Assembly: GCA_965227455.1 (NCBI GenBank)
Contig: OZ245752.1
Location: forward strand, 3,906,001-3,970,000
Source: JABDIP01 sp965227455
GTDB taxonomy: Bacteria > Pseudomonadota > Alphaproteobacteria > DSM-16000 > Inquilinaceae
DNA length: 64,000 nt
Direction of reading: 5' to 3'
In this document: positions 8,439 to 20,137 of the stretch, one piece after another
How the letters are laid out: the number at the start of each line of letters is the position of its first letter
Numbering within the stretch: the stretch's first letter is position 1
The notes under the pieces: model-generated
What the model was told of the DNA's origin: nothing
The model's database searches: none
What the model saw: only the letters and a program-made list of their open reading frames with translations
Position numbers and translations under genes: made by a program

Positions 8439-9065
8439 ATGAGTGTGACCGCCATCCGCAATAAATTGCACCGGCGCCTCTTTGCTGCGGCATTGACGTT
8501 CGCCGGAGCGCTGGCCGCGACCGGTCCCGGCACCAGCCATCCGCATATCTGGATCGATGCCGAAGCAACCCTTGTGTTCGAACATGGCGCCCTGGTCGGC
8601 GTCGAGACCCGGTGGACGCTGGACCCGTTTGTCAGCGCCCTGCTGATCGAGGATTTCGACACCGACAAGAACGGCGTCTTCGAGCCGGAAGAGGTGAGCG
8701 TGCTGGAACAGGCCACCTTCGTCGGCCTGAGAGAGTTCGGATTCTACACCCATCTGCGTGTCGACGGCGTGGCCTCCTCACCGGACACGGTGCTCGACTT
8801 CCAGCCGACGATCCGCGACGACACCGTGTTGTACGAGTTCTATGTGCCGCTGCCGGAACCGGCCGACCCAAGCCGCCAGAGGGTGGATATCGCCTTTTAT
8901 GACGAGACCTATTTCACCGACCTCTACTACGAGGACGCGTCGATCTCCGTCAGCGGCGATCAGACCGGCGGCTGCAGCCTGTCGCTGCGCGAGGACCTCG
9001 ATTCACCGATCTATTTCGGCATGGTGTTCCCAACGAGGATCGGTCTGCGCTGTGCGGAAGGTTAG
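8439..9065 (+). CDS. DUF1007 family secreted protein, partner of the NicO-type transporter
   Basis: A predicted periplasmic protein of the DUF1007 family, which is usually encoded beside NicO/RcnA-type nickel or cobalt transporters. After a signal peptide (about residues 1-28), the mature part begins SHPHIWIDAEATLVFEHG, a typical family start with a His-Pro-His metal-binding candidate. A DTDKNGVFEPEE stretch resembles an EF-hand-like acidic loop. The start at 8439 is preferred because GGAGGACC precedes it; an in-frame ATG at 8382 has no ribosome-binding site. The last 14 bases overlap the next gene, which suggests translational coupling. The biochemical role of DUF1007 is not established. Confidence 0.85.
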   Translation: MSVTAIRNKLHRRLFAAALTFAGALAATGPGTSHPHIWIDAEATLVFEHGALVGVETRWTLDPFVSALLIEDFDTDKNGVFEPEEVSVLEQATFVGLREFGFYTHLRVDGVASSPDTVLDFQPTIRDDTVLYEFYVPLPEPADPSRQRVDIAFYDETYFTDLYYEDASISVSGDQTGGCSLSLREDLDSPIYFGMVFPTRIGLRCAEG

Positions 9066-10005
9066 CCGGCGCCTCGGATCGACGCTTGCCCTGTTCCTGA
9101 TTTCGGGCGCCGCGGCAGCCCAGTTCCCGGGCGGTGCCCGCGAGGCGGCGCCCATCGCCGAGCCGTCGCTGATCCAGCAGTTGCTGTTCCGCATCGCCCA
9201 GATGCAGGCGCGGCTGAACGCCGAACTCACCGAAACGATCCGCGCGGCCCAGACCGGCGACTCGCTTGCGCCCGCCCTGGCGATCATCGGCGCCGCCTTT
9301 CTATACGGCGTGCTGCACGCGGTGGGCCCCGGTCACGGCAAGGCGGTGGTCGCAACCTATTTCTTAGCCAATCCGGCCCGCTGGCTGCGGGGCGTGACGA
9401 CGGGATTCGCCGTCGCCATGATCCAGGCCGTCACAGCGATTCTCCTGGTGTCGGTGCTGGCGATGGCGCTGGGTGTGGCGTTGACCCAGGTGCTGGATCG
9501 CGCCATCACCATTGAGTTGCTGAGCTACGGGCTGATCGTCGGACTCGGGCTCTACATGCTCTACCGCGTCGCGAACGGTAAGGCGGCCTGCGGTCATGAC
9601 CATCACGGCCACGATCATCACGAGCACGGCCACGACCACCGGTCCGGTTTGCGCGGCTGGGTCGACCGGGTGCTGCCGGACGATCTGGCGCCGCTCGCCG
9701 TCGCGGTGGGTCTGCGCCCCTGTTCCGGCGCCATCATCGTGCTGCTGTTCACCCTGGCGAACGGCATCTTCCTGGTCGGCGCCCTGGCCACATTCAGCAT
9801 GGCGTTCGGCACGGCCCTGGTGGTCTCCACGGCCGGGCTGCTGGCGATCGCGGTGCGCCGCACGGTCACCGCCGGCGATCGGTCCCAGGCCTTCATCGCC
9901 CGCATCCAGACCGGCGTCACGGTCGCCGGCGCCCTGGTCATCACCGCGCTGGGCGGCCTGATGTTCGCCGGCGCCCTGCAGCGCGGCGGCCTGCTGGGCA
10001 TGTAG
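9052..10005 (+). CDS. NicO/RcnA-type nickel/cobalt transporter
   Basis: A polytopic inner-membrane protein of the NicO family, probably an exporter of nickel or cobalt. The GTG start at 9052 lies inside the end of the DUF1007 gene and gives 317 residues beginning MRKVSRRLG, with an N-terminal signal-like segment. Diagnostic motifs are HAVGPGHGKAVVATYFLA and the RPCSGAIIVLLF segment. Between membrane segments sits a short His-rich cytoplasmic loop (CGHDHHGHDHHEHGHDHR), as in RcnA. Overlap with DUF1007 makes a two-gene metal module. Which metal is carried, and in which direction, is inferred from the family. Confidence 0.87.
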   Translation: MRKVSRRLGSTLALFLISGAAAAQFPGGAREAAPIAEPSLIQQLLFRIAQMQARLNAELTETIRAAQTGDSLAPALAIIGAAFLYGVLHAVGPGHGKAVVATYFLANPARWLRGVTTGFAVAMIQAVTAILLVSVLAMALGVALTQVLDRAITIELLSYGLIVGLGLYMLYRVANGKAACGHDHHGHDHHEHGHDHRSGLRGWVDRVLPDDLAPLAVAVGLRPCSGAIIVLLFTLANGIFLVGALATFSMAFGTALVVSTAGLLAIAVRRTVTAGDRSQAFIARIQTGVTVAGALVITALGGLMFAGALQRGGLLGM

Positions 10006-10028
10006 CGCCGGCGCTCACGCCGGCCGCG

Positions 10029-10436
10029 TCAGAGGAAATCCCGGAGCATCGCCACCAGCGGCTTGTCGGCCGGCGGCATCGGATAGTCGCGCATCCGCAG
10101 CGGCCGCACCCAGGCCAGCGCCTGGCCCTCCTGCGCCACGGGCGTGCCCTGCCACACCCGGCACAGATAGAGTGGCATCAGCAGATGGAAATCCTCATAG
10201 CGATGGGACGCGAAGGTGAAGGGCGCCAGGCAGCTCTCCACCGTGTCGATCGCCAGCTCCTCGCGAAGCTCCCGGATCAGCGCTGATTCCGGGGTCTCGC
10301 CCGCATGCACCTTGCCGCCCGGGAATTCCCAGAGGCCGGCCATGCTCCTGCCCTCGGGGCGCTGCGCCAGCAGCACCCGGCCATCGCTGTCGACCAGCGC
10401 CACCGCGGCCACCAGCAATACGCCGGCCCCGCTCAT
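10029..10436 (-). CDS. mutT: MutT-type Nudix hydrolase (8-oxo-dGTP diphosphatase)
   Basis: A 135-residue Nudix hydrolase that would remove oxidised nucleotides such as 8-oxo-dGTP. The Nudix box is complete and well placed: GGKVHAGETPESALIRELRE followed by ELAID (about residues 40-64), with the REXXEE core. Length and the opening VAAVALVDSDGRVLLAQRPEG match MutT. It overlaps the acetyltransferase gene upstream by 4 bases (ATGA), so the two are probably translated together, in an operon order argJ, acetyltransferase, mutT. Confidence 0.9.
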   Translation of the reverse strand: MSGAGVLLVAAVALVDSDGRVLLAQRPEGRSMAGLWEFPGGKVHAGETPESALIRELREELAIDTVESCLAPFTFASHRYEDFHLLMPLYLCRVWQGTPVAQEGQALAWVRPLRMRDYPMPPADKPLVAMLRDFL

Positions 10437-10957
10437 GCACCCCGGTCCGGCAGCCGGTAGCGATGGACCACCTCTTCGGTTCCGCGCAGCCGGTATGTGC
10501 GGCGAGCCTCACCGTCGCGGATAAAGCCGGTCTTCTCGAGCACCCGGACGGAGGCCGGGTTGTCCGGCAGCACCGACGCCCAGATCGGCCGGTATCCGCA
10601 ATTTCGGGCGAGGGTGACAACGGCATCGGCAATCTCACTGCCATAGCCTTGTCCCCAATGGTCCCGGCCGATCCAGTAGCCGATTTCCACGCCGCCCTCC
10701 CCGTCGGGATGGATTCCGGCGGCGCCGACCGGGCGCTCGTCCTGCGTCCGGACCGCAAGAAGCCATTGGTAATTGTCCGGCTGCCTGTCGACCCAGCCTT
10801 CGAGGAATTCGGCGGTCAGGGGGAATGGGAAGAACGAGAGGCTGTTCAACACCTCGAAATCGTTGCTCATCGCCGCCACCGCCTCGGCATCGGATCGCAG
10901 AAGCGGCCGCAGCGACAGCCGCGCGGTCCGCAGACCCTCAGCTTCGATAGTCGGCAT
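10433..10957 (-). CDS. GNAT-family N-acetyltransferase (RimJ/RimL-like)
   Basis: A 174-residue cytoplasmic acetyltransferase of the acetyltransf_3 / RimJ-RimL kind. The acetyl-CoA-binding segment IGRDHWGQGYGSEIADAV (about residues 92-109) and VLPDNPASVRVLEKTGFIRD (about 134-153) are typical. The N-terminal LRTARLSLRPLLRSDAEAV is the common opening of this group. Its start overlaps the end of argJ by 20 bases and its end overlaps mutT by 4, so it belongs to one transcript. The substrate may be a protein N-terminus, an amino acid or an antibiotic; sequence does not decide. Confidence 0.85.
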   Translation of the reverse strand: MPTIEAEGLRTARLSLRPLLRSDAEAVAAMSNDFEVLNSLSFFPFPLTAEFLEGWVDRQPDNYQWLLAVRTQDERPVGAAGIHPDGEGGVEIGYWIGRDHWGQGYGSEIADAVVTLARNCGYRPIWASVLPDNPASVRVLEKTGFIRDGEARRTYRLRGTEEVVHRYRLPDRGA

Positions 10958-12170
10958 TGATCGAGATGTAGCCGTGGGTCAGATCGCAGGTCCACACGGT
11001 GGCGCGGCCCCGTCCGACGCCGAGATCGACGGCGATGTCGATCTCCGTGCCCTTCATGTGCCGGGCCACCGGCGCCTCGTCGTATCCCGCCACCAGCTGG
11101 CCCTCGCGGGTGATCTCCACCCCGCCCATGGCGATGGACAGCCGGTCGCGATCGGCCTTCTCGCCGGACTTGCCGACGGCCATGACGATACGGCCCCAAT
11201 TGGCGTCCTCGCCGGCGATGGCGGTCTTGACCAGCGGCGAATTGGCGATCGCCAGCCCGACCTGGCGCGCCGCCCGCGACGATTGGGCACCGCTGACGGT
11301 GATCTCGACGAATTTGGTCGCCCCCTCGCCGTCCCGGACGACCTGCTGTGCGAGATCGATCATTAGCGCATCGAGAGCGTCGCGAAAGGCGCCCAGCCGC
11401 CCGTCACGATGGTCCTCGACCGGCCGATGCCCGGCCCGGCCGGTGGCACAGAGCAACAGCGTATCGCTGGTCGAGGTATCGCCATCGACAGTTATCGCGT
11501 TGAAGGATCGGTCGGCGGCCGCCTTCAGGAGGGGGCGCAACACCTCCGCCGGCAGGGCGGCATCGGTGAAGACGAAGGCCAGCATGGTCGCCATGTCCGG
11601 TGCGATCATGCCGGAGCCCTTGGCGATGCCGTTGATGGTGACCGGCACACCGTCGATCGATGTCGTCGCGGTGGCGCCCTTGGCGAAAGTGTCGGTGGTG
11701 CGGATCGCGTCGGCTGCCGCCTCCCAACCCGACGGGGCAAGGGTCGCGGCCAATGCCGGCAGCGCATCGGCAATATGGCCCGGCCCGACCGGTTGCCCGA
11801 TCACCCCGGTCGACGCCGGGAAGATCTCGGTCTCGGCACAGTCGAGCAATTCCGCCGCCGCTGCGACCGTGCGCTGCACCGTCGTGTCGCCGGCCGATCC
11901 AGTGAAGGCATTGGCGTTGCCGGAATTGACCACCAGGGCCCGGGCCGATCCGCCCGGCAGCGCCTGACGGCACCAATCGACCGGTGCGGAGGGGCAGCGC
12001 GATCGGGTCAGCACGCCGGCGATGGTCGTTCCCGGATCCAGCGCGGCAAGCAGCAGGTCGCGTTCGCCCGATTTCTTCAGGCCGGCAGCCGCGGCGGCAA
12101 GCCGCACGCCGGGCACCGTCGGCATATCGGGGAAACCGGCCGGAGCCAGCGGAGACCGGGCCAACTCCAT
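10938..12170 (-). CDS. argJ: Bifunctional glutamate N-acetyltransferase / amino-acid N-acetyltransferase ArgJ
   Basis: Arginine biosynthesis: ArgJ moves the acetyl group from N-acetylornithine to glutamate. The 410-residue protein has the family landmarks VVNSGNANAFTG, STGVIGQP, and GSGMIAPDMATMLAFVFTD. The Ala-Thr bond in MATML (Thr near 195) is the known self-cleavage site that makes the alpha and beta chains and frees the catalytic threonine. The C-terminus ends in YISINADYRS, the usual ArgJ ending. It follows the parvulin gene by 19 bp on the same strand, which suggests co-transcription from upstream of the parvulin. Confidence 0.95.
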   Translation of the reverse strand: MELARSPLAPAGFPDMPTVPGVRLAAAAAGLKKSGERDLLLAALDPGTTIAGVLTRSRCPSAPVDWCRQALPGGSARALVVNSGNANAFTGSAGDTTVQRTVAAAAELLDCAETEIFPASTGVIGQPVGPGHIADALPALAATLAPSGWEAAADAIRTTDTFAKGATATTSIDGVPVTINGIAKGSGMIAPDMATMLAFVFTDAALPAEVLRPLLKAAADRSFNAITVDGDTSTSDTLLLCATGRAGHRPVEDHRDGRLGAFRDALDALMIDLAQQVVRDGEGATKFVEITVSGAQSSRAARQVGLAIANSPLVKTAIAGEDANWGRIVMAVGKSGEKADRDRLSIAMGGVEITREGQLVAGYDEAPVARHMKGTEIDIAVDLGVGRGRATVWTCDLTHGYISINADYRS

Positions 12171-12189
12171 CGCGCAGCGGCCGTCCGGA

Positions 12190-13032
12190 TCAGTTCTCGA
12201 CCGGCTCGCCGTCCGGACCGAGAATCACGATGTCGGCGCCCTCGCGCAGCTCCTCGACAATGGCCTGGACGATCTGATCGGCCAGACCGCCTTCCAGCTG
12301 CGGCCGCATGTCCTCTAGGCTCGGCGGCTCGGTGAAGCGGCGATCCTCCACCAGGATCACATGCCAGCCGAACTGGGTCTCGACCGGCGCTTCGGAGAAC
12401 TCGCCCGGCTGCATGGAGAAGGCGGCCTCGGCGAAGGGCGGCACCATCTGCTCCTTGGTGAAATAGCCGAGATCGCCGCCGCGCGGTCCGCTGGGACCGA
12501 TCGAGGCTTCCGTCGCCAGGGCAGCGAAATCCTCGCCGTCCTTCAGCCGCTGGACCAGGGATTTCCCCTCATCCTCGGTCTCGACCAGGATATGCCGGGC
12601 GCTCAGCTCCTCGACCGGCGGATTGGCCGCCAGGAATTCTTCATATGCCGCTGAAACCGATTCCTCGGACATGCGCGCGTCGATTTCCTTCTCCAGCCAG
12701 ACATCCTGAACGATGCTGCGTTCCGCCTCGGCGACGCGCTCCTTGACCGCGTCGGTATCCTGCAGGTTCTCGGCATAGCCCTGCGCCGCCATCAGGCGGC
12801 TCGTCGCCAGCTGCTCGGCGATCGCCGGGATCAGGATCTCCGCCGGCATCTGTTGGATTTGCTGCGGCATGCGGCGGATGGCGTCGATCACTTCGTCGCG
12901 GCGGATTTCTTCGCCATTGACGGTGGCGACGACGGGGTTTTCGTCCTGGGCGACTGCGGGCAGCGGCCCGGCGGCAACGGCAAACATCGCCAAGGCGGCA
13001 CCCACGGCAAGGCGAATGGCCGGCATAGACAT
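12190..13032 (-). CDS. Periplasmic parvulin-type peptidyl-prolyl isomerase (SurA/PrsA-like)
   Basis: An envelope folding helper. Starting at ATG 13032 (AAAGGG upstream) gives 280 residues with a clean signal peptide ending AVAQD. Residues about 35-140 are a charged, helical SurA-N-like segment. The PpiC domain spans about 150-245, with SARHILVETEDEGKSL, GGDLGYFTKEQMVPPFAEAAF and FGWHVILVEDRR. An in-frame upstream extension to 13263 crosses the secA promoter region and shows no coding character, so I exclude it. It is divergent from secA, so secretion and folding genes share an upstream region. Confidence 0.88.
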   Translation of the reverse strand: MSMPAIRLAVGAALAMFAVAAGPLPAVAQDENPVVATVNGEEIRRDEVIDAIRRMPQQIQQMPAEILIPAIAEQLATSRLMAAQGYAENLQDTDAVKERVAEAERSIVQDVWLEKEIDARMSEESVSAAYEEFLAANPPVEELSARHILVETEDEGKSLVQRLKDGEDFAALATEASIGPSGPRGGDLGYFTKEQMVPPFAEAAFSMQPGEFSEAPVETQFGWHVILVEDRRFTEPPSLEDMRPQLEGGLADQIVQAIVEELREGADIVILGPDGEPVEN

Positions 13033-13158
13033 CAATGAAACCCTTTCAGGTGGCGATTCTGGCTGGGCGAGAGCGAACCGGATGCCACCGAAACGACCGA
13101 TTCGACCGCGCACGTAAAGCACAGGCGGGGATGGCGGGCAAGTAATCCGCCTCCAATC

Positions 13159-13187
13159 TTGGGTTTGCGAGAATGATCGCGTATTGT
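13159..13187 (+). promoter_or_regulatory. secA: Candidate secA promoter
   Basis: TTGGGT (13159-13164), a 17-base spacer and TATTGT (13182-13187) lie about 140 bp upstream of secA in the 296-bp divergent region shared with the parvulin gene. The match to consensus is moderate. I saw no secM-like leader or other regulatory structure in this gap. Confidence 0.35.
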
Positions 13188-13328
13188 GCCGGCCCGATGG
13201 CAAAGCGCGCCGTCGAACCGCCGGATTCCGCGGGTGTTGTAGGACGCGGTGCGTTGAATCCACTGGCCGGCGCGCCTAAGTGTCCAGTCGGAATAGCGCA
13301 GATTTTACCTATCGGTTTTGAGGGTTCG

Positions 13329-16079
<2,751 letters not shown>

Positions 16080-16085
16080 CGCCAC

Positions 16086-17090
16086 TCAGCCGTCGCCGAA
16101 ATGCTCGATCTCCGCATCGGAATCCGATGCTGAGCGAATGAGCGCGGCCGCGCTGCGGAGCTCTTCTGCGATCACGTCCAGCCGCGAGGCGCTGGCCTCG
16201 CGATCGTTGTTGAATTCGGGCTCGTCGAGAATCGCGCGCGCCCGCTCACGGGCCAGCCAGGCGATGTGCCGCTCGTACTCCGCCGTAACCACGTCCGGCG
16301 GGTCGGCGTGGACGAGCTGGTCGTAGCGGGTGAAATCCGGAAAGCGCAGATCCCGCGGAACGTAGCCGTTCACCATGGTGACCCGCTCGCCGGGCTTGGT
16401 GATGCCGCGGGCCCGGTGCACCACCATGTTGCCCTGCTGCAGGACCGCGTAGCCCGGCCCCGGCAGCCGCGGCGACACCACCCGGTTCTCGGGCGGCACA
16501 TCCCCGGCCGCATGCAGGGCGGCCATCTCATGCTTGGTGCCCTGGAAATACTGGAACTCGCCACCTTCGACCGCGTTCGGGTCGGTGACGAACATGACGT
16601 AGTCGACCCGGAGCGTATCGACATGCCATTTGTCGACGCTGCGGTTGATATCCAGCGGGTTGTAGTTCAGATGGCCGAGCTGGTGCGGGATGGTATGCGG
16701 CGCCATCGGCGCGTCGCAGATCTCCGAGATCACCTCGGCGACGTCCGGCGACAGGCACAGATCGCGCAGGAATCGCGACCGATAGGTGCCGCCGCGGACA
16801 TTGCGCTCGATCCTGGAATTGCTGGTGGTGAAGCGCTCCAGGCTGCGGACCACCTCCAGCAGGCAGTCGACCCCCTCATCGCTGAGCACACGGAAGCACG
16901 AGGTAATGCCGAGATTCGTGGGACAGGCGGCGATCTCCTCCGGCCCGTATCCCAGTTCCTCAAGCGAGATGACGGTCTCGGGCCGCTCCAGCGCCAGGTG
17001 GCGCATTGGATCGAAGACCGGTTCGTGCTCCAGCGGCGCATAGCCTGGCGGCCGGGCATCCGGAAACGCCAGTGGATAGGCCAACGGCAT
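16086..17090 (-). CDS. Putative Fe(II)/2-oxoglutarate-type oxygenase-like protein
   Basis: A 334-residue soluble protein. I do not recognise a named family with certainty. A likely double-stranded beta-helix iron site is visible: HVD in DKWHVDTLRVDYVMFVTD (about residues 178-182), a distal His in QQGNMVVHRARG (about 239) and an Arg in KPGERVTMVNGY that could hold 2-oxoglutarate. This order fits the phytanoyl-CoA dioxygenase-like superfamily. It has no signal peptide. The stop is 6 bp from the secA stop (convergent). The substrate is unknown, and the assignment rests on the HxD...H...R pattern only. Confidence 0.6.
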   Translation of the reverse strand: MPLAYPLAFPDARPPGYAPLEHEPVFDPMRHLALERPETVISLEELGYGPEEIAACPTNLGITSCFRVLSDEGVDCLLEVVRSLERFTTSNSRIERNVRGGTYRSRFLRDLCLSPDVAEVISEICDAPMAPHTIPHQLGHLNYNPLDINRSVDKWHVDTLRVDYVMFVTDPNAVEGGEFQYFQGTKHEMAALHAAGDVPPENRVVSPRLPGPGYAVLQQGNMVVHRARGITKPGERVTMVNGYVPRDLRFPDFTRYDQLVHADPPDVVTAEYERHIAWLARERARAILDEPEFNNDREASASRLDVIAEELRSAAALIRSASDSDAEIEHFGDG

Positions 17091-17172
17091 GGCAACCCCA
17101 ACTACCCATCGTTACAGGTTCTGGGGTGCATGATGCCGGGGCGGATCGGAATTCGGAAGAGCCGCCGGCGAA

Positions 17173-17835
17173 TCAGGTGCCTGTCGCGGTGCGGCCCCGG
17201 CCGGTGACGGTTGCAGGCGGCAGCGGCGCCTGCGGCTGGCTCGACCGTAGCGCCGGCCGGGCCGCTCTGCGAACCGGGTCCTGGGCCATGCCCGACTGCC
17301 GCTCCGGGCGTTCTCCGATCGGGTACGACCGGAAGATCGCGCCACCGATCAGCATGTCGACCCGTCCCGGCGACTCGCCCAGCGGCAGCAGCAAATGGTC
17401 GGCCCGCTGAAAGGCTTCGGCCCGGGTGCGCAGCGGCCCCGACAGCAGCACCGGGCGGCCGGAGCGCACGGCGCGGGCCGCCTGGTGGTAAAGCTGGGTG
17501 GTGGCGGAGCCGGGCAGATCGATCAGCCGCTCCCCGGTCATGGCGCTGCCATAGCAGCCGGTCAGCACCGTGCCCGCGAGGCGGAACACCAGATCGAAGG
17601 GGTCGCGGTGGACCGCGACGAGGAAGACGCTGGGCAGCAGGACCGGGATATCGACGGGGTCCAGATCGCTGCGACCGGGAAATCTGCGGTCGCCACGCTT
17701 GCCATCCCAATAGGCGTAGAGCAACGACAGCATCGGATCGGTGATCTGGCTGAAGACCGTCACATCCGCAGCGGTCTGCCGCAGCTCGGACCGACGGTGC
17801 CCGTCATGGTCGTTTGTTGCTGCCATTTCCTGCAT
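17173..17835 (-). CDS. PAS_5-like single-domain protein
   Basis: A 220-residue protein whose core (about residues 25-175) resembles the PAS_5 family common in Rhodospirillales: LLYAYWDGKRGDRRFPGRSD, FRLAGTVLTGCYGSAMTGER and LLLPLGESPGRVDMLIGGA. The pattern of a start near DLDPVDIPVLLPSVFLV and a sensor-like beta core is typical. No output domain is fused, so its role (ligand sensing or partner control) is unknown. The ATG at 17835 is preferred because AGGTAGGTGG precedes it; a GTG at 17859 is possible. The C-terminal 40 residues are rich in Arg, Ala and Gln and probably disordered. Confidence 0.7.
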   Translation of the reverse strand: MQEMAATNDHDGHRRSELRQTAADVTVFSQITDPMLSLLYAYWDGKRGDRRFPGRSDLDPVDIPVLLPSVFLVAVHRDPFDLVFRLAGTVLTGCYGSAMTGERLIDLPGSATTQLYHQAARAVRSGRPVLLSGPLRTRAEAFQRADHLLLPLGESPGRVDMLIGGAIFRSYPIGERPERQSGMAQDPVRRAARPALRSSQPQAPLPPATVTGRGRTATGT

Positions 17836-17975
17836 TTGCCACCTACCTGCCCCCGACACACAAGATGTAGTAGGGACATTCGGCCGGAAGGGTTAACAAA
17901 GGGTTACCGGACACGCCGGGATCCCGCGAAAAATCGTATTCAGGTTGGAATAGTAGGGCGTGCCGCGATCGGCGG

Positions 17976-18944
17976 TCAGAGCGTGCGGTCGCCCATGGCG
18001 AGGAACTTCTCCCGCCGATTGCTGCGCAGGGTGCCGCCATCGAAGCCGCGCAGGTCGGTCAGCGCCCGGTCGATGGCCTCCCCGACCGCCTCGATCACCT
18101 TGCTGGGATAGCGGTGGGCGCCGCCGATGGGCTCGTTGATCGTCTCGTCGATCACGCCCAGTTTGAGCAGGTCGCCGGCGGTCAGCCGAAGCGCCTGTGC
18201 CGCCTCGTGGGACTGGGTGGCGCTGCGCCACAGGATCGAGGCGCAGCCTTCCGGCGAGATCACCGAGTAGATCGAATGCTCCAACATCAGCACGCGATCG
18301 GCGGTGGCGATGGCGATGGCGCCGCCGGACCCGCCCTCGCCGATGATCACGGAGATGATCGGCACCCGCATGTTGAGGCAGACATCGATCGAGCGGGCGA
18401 TGGCTTCGGCCTGCCCGCGCTCCTCCGATGCGACACCGGGATAGGCGCCGGCGGTGTCGACGAAGGTGACGATCGGCAGCTGGAAGCGGTCGGCAAGCTC
18501 CATCAGCCGCTGCGCCTTGCGATAACCCTCCGGTTTCGCCATGCCGAAATTGTGCCTGAGCCGGCTCTCGGTATCGGCGCCCTTCTCATGGCCGATGATC
18601 ATCACCGAGCGGCCGTGCAGGCGACCCATCCCGCCGACGATGGCACGATCCTCGGCAAAGCCGCGATCGCCGGCCAGAGGGGTGAAATCCTCGACCAGGG
18701 TGTTGACGTAGTCGCTGAAATGCGGCCGGTTCGGATGCCGGGCCACCTGGACCTTCTGCGCCGGCGTCAGCTTCTCGTAGGTCGCATTGAGCTCGCGGTC
18801 GAGCTTGCCCTGCAGCCGCGAAACCTCCTCGGCGATATTGATCTCACCGCCGTCGGAGAGATGGCGCAGTTCCTCGATTTTGCCTTCGAGTTCGGCAATC
18901 GGCTTTTCGAATTCCAGGAAGGTTTGCATGCGGCGTGGAGACAT
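17976..18944 (-). CDS. accA: Acetyl-CoA carboxylase carboxyltransferase alpha subunit
   Basis: AccA with AccD transfers the carboxyl group from biotin carboxyl carrier protein to acetyl-CoA, the first step of fatty-acid synthesis. The 322-residue protein has the normal length and family segments FLEFEKPIAELEGKIEELR (residues 8-26), IIGHEKGADT, FVDTAGAYPGVASEERGQAE and VIIGEGGSGGAIAI. The C-terminus IDETINEPIGGAHR is standard. It is a lone gene on the minus strand. In many alphaproteobacteria accA lies near xerD; here mcl1 and an M48/YbjQ operon lie between them. Confidence 0.96.
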   Translation of the reverse strand: MSPRRMQTFLEFEKPIAELEGKIEELRHLSDGGEINIAEEVSRLQGKLDRELNATYEKLTPAQKVQVARHPNRPHFSDYVNTLVEDFTPLAGDRGFAEDRAIVGGMGRLHGRSVMIIGHEKGADTESRLRHNFGMAKPEGYRKAQRLMELADRFQLPIVTFVDTAGAYPGVASEERGQAEAIARSIDVCLNMRVPIISVIIGEGGSGGAIAIATADRVLMLEHSIYSVISPEGCASILWRSATQSHEAAQALRLTAGDLLKLGVIDETINEPIGGAHRYPSKVIEAVGEAIDRALTDLRGFDGGTLRSNRREKFLAMGDRTL

Positions 18945-19069
18945 GGTGGGTCAGGTCTTGGACACCCGTAGCATAGGCGGTACGGGTGTCCAGGACAAAA
19001 AGCCAGCGAACCACGTCAAAATTTGGGCGGCTGGCGCGCCCCGGAATTGCCGTCGCAAGGCTGTCCGCA

Positions 19070-20047
19070 TCAGCCGCCGGCGATCTGCTGCGCCTTCTGG
19101 ACCAGGTTCTCGGCCTGCTTGATCGAGGCGATGTCGATCAGGCGACCGTCCAGGGAAACCGCGCCCTTACCCTCCTTCTGGGCCTGGTCCATGGCCTCCA
19201 GGATCCGCTTCGCCCGATCCACCTCGGCATCGGACGGGCTGAACACACTGTTGGCGAGTTCGATCTGCGACGGGTGGATCGCCCATTTGCCCTCACAGCC
19301 CAGCACCGCCGCGCGATTCGCCTGCGCCTTGTAGCCGTCGGGATCGGAGAAATCGCCGAACGGCCCGTCGACCGGCCGGAGGCCATTGGCCCGGGCCGCC
19401 ACCACCATGCGGGAGATGGCGTAGTGCCACATATCGCCCCAGTGATAGTCGCGGGGCGCGTCGCCATCCTTGTCGGTCAGAACGCCATACATCGGGTTGG
19501 GACCGCCGATCACCGTGGTCCGGGCCCGGGTCGAGGCGGCATAGTCGGCGACGCCGAAATGCAGGCTCTCGTTGCGCTTCGACGCCGCGGCGATCTCGTC
19601 CACATTGGCCATGCCCAGCGCAATCTCGATGATCAGCTCGAAGCCGATGCGCTTCTTGCGCTCCACGGCCGCCTCGACCTGGCTGGTCAGCATGTCGACC
19701 GCGTAGACGTCGGCGGCGGTCCCGACCTTGGGGATCATGAACATGTCGAGCCGCTCGCCGGTCTGTTCCAGCACGTCGACCACGTCGCGATACATGTAAT
19801 GGGTGTCGAGCCCGTTGATCCGCACCGACAGGGTCTTGTTGCCCCAGTCGATGTCGTTGATCGCCTCGATGACGTTCTTGCGGGCCTGCTCCTTCTCGTC
19901 GGGAGCGACCGCGTCCTCCAGGTCCAGGAACACCACGTCGACGTCGGAGGCGGCGGCCTTTTCGAACAGTTTCGGATTGCTGCCCGGAACCGCCAGCTCG
20001 CTGCGGTTCAGTCTCGGCTTGGCCTGCTCGACAATGGTGAAGCTCAT
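19070..20047 (-). CDS. mcl1: L-malyl-CoA / beta-methylmalyl-CoA lyase
   Basis: A CitE-like TIM-barrel CoA lyase of 325 residues. It would cleave beta-methylmalyl-CoA to glyoxylate and propionyl-CoA, and make or cleave malyl-CoA, in the ethylmalonyl-CoA pathway of acetate assimilation. Key segments are RSELAVPGSNPKLFEKAA, VVFLDLEDAVAPDEK (Mg-binding acidic residues), SVRINGLDT, and KWAIHPSQIELANSVFSP. The whole protein reads like the Mcl1 group rather than citrate lyase CitE. meaB, encoding a methylmalonyl-CoA mutase chaperone, lies elsewhere in the window and would serve the same carbon route. Confidence 0.88.
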   Translation of the reverse strand: MSFTIVEQAKPRLNRSELAVPGSNPKLFEKAAASDVDVVFLDLEDAVAPDEKEQARKNVIEAINDIDWGNKTLSVRINGLDTHYMYRDVVDVLEQTGERLDMFMIPKVGTAADVYAVDMLTSQVEAAVERKKRIGFELIIEIALGMANVDEIAAASKRNESLHFGVADYAASTRARTTVIGGPNPMYGVLTDKDGDAPRDYHWGDMWHYAISRMVVAARANGLRPVDGPFGDFSDPDGYKAQANRAAVLGCEGKWAIHPSQIELANSVFSPSDAEVDRAKRILEAMDQAQKEGKGAVSLDGRLIDIASIKQAENLVQKAQQIAGG

Positions 20048-20137
20048 CGGACCCCTCCCGGATGATCGGATTCTGAATTCTGGAATGCGCTTCCACGATG
20101 TGGAATGAGGGTGATATGCCGACTGCGCAGGCGGTTG

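Noticed and set aside
13165..13181. Fur-like TGCGAGAATGATCGCG in the secA promoter
   Set aside because: Arms are weak and secA is not an expected iron-regulated gene; probably chance.
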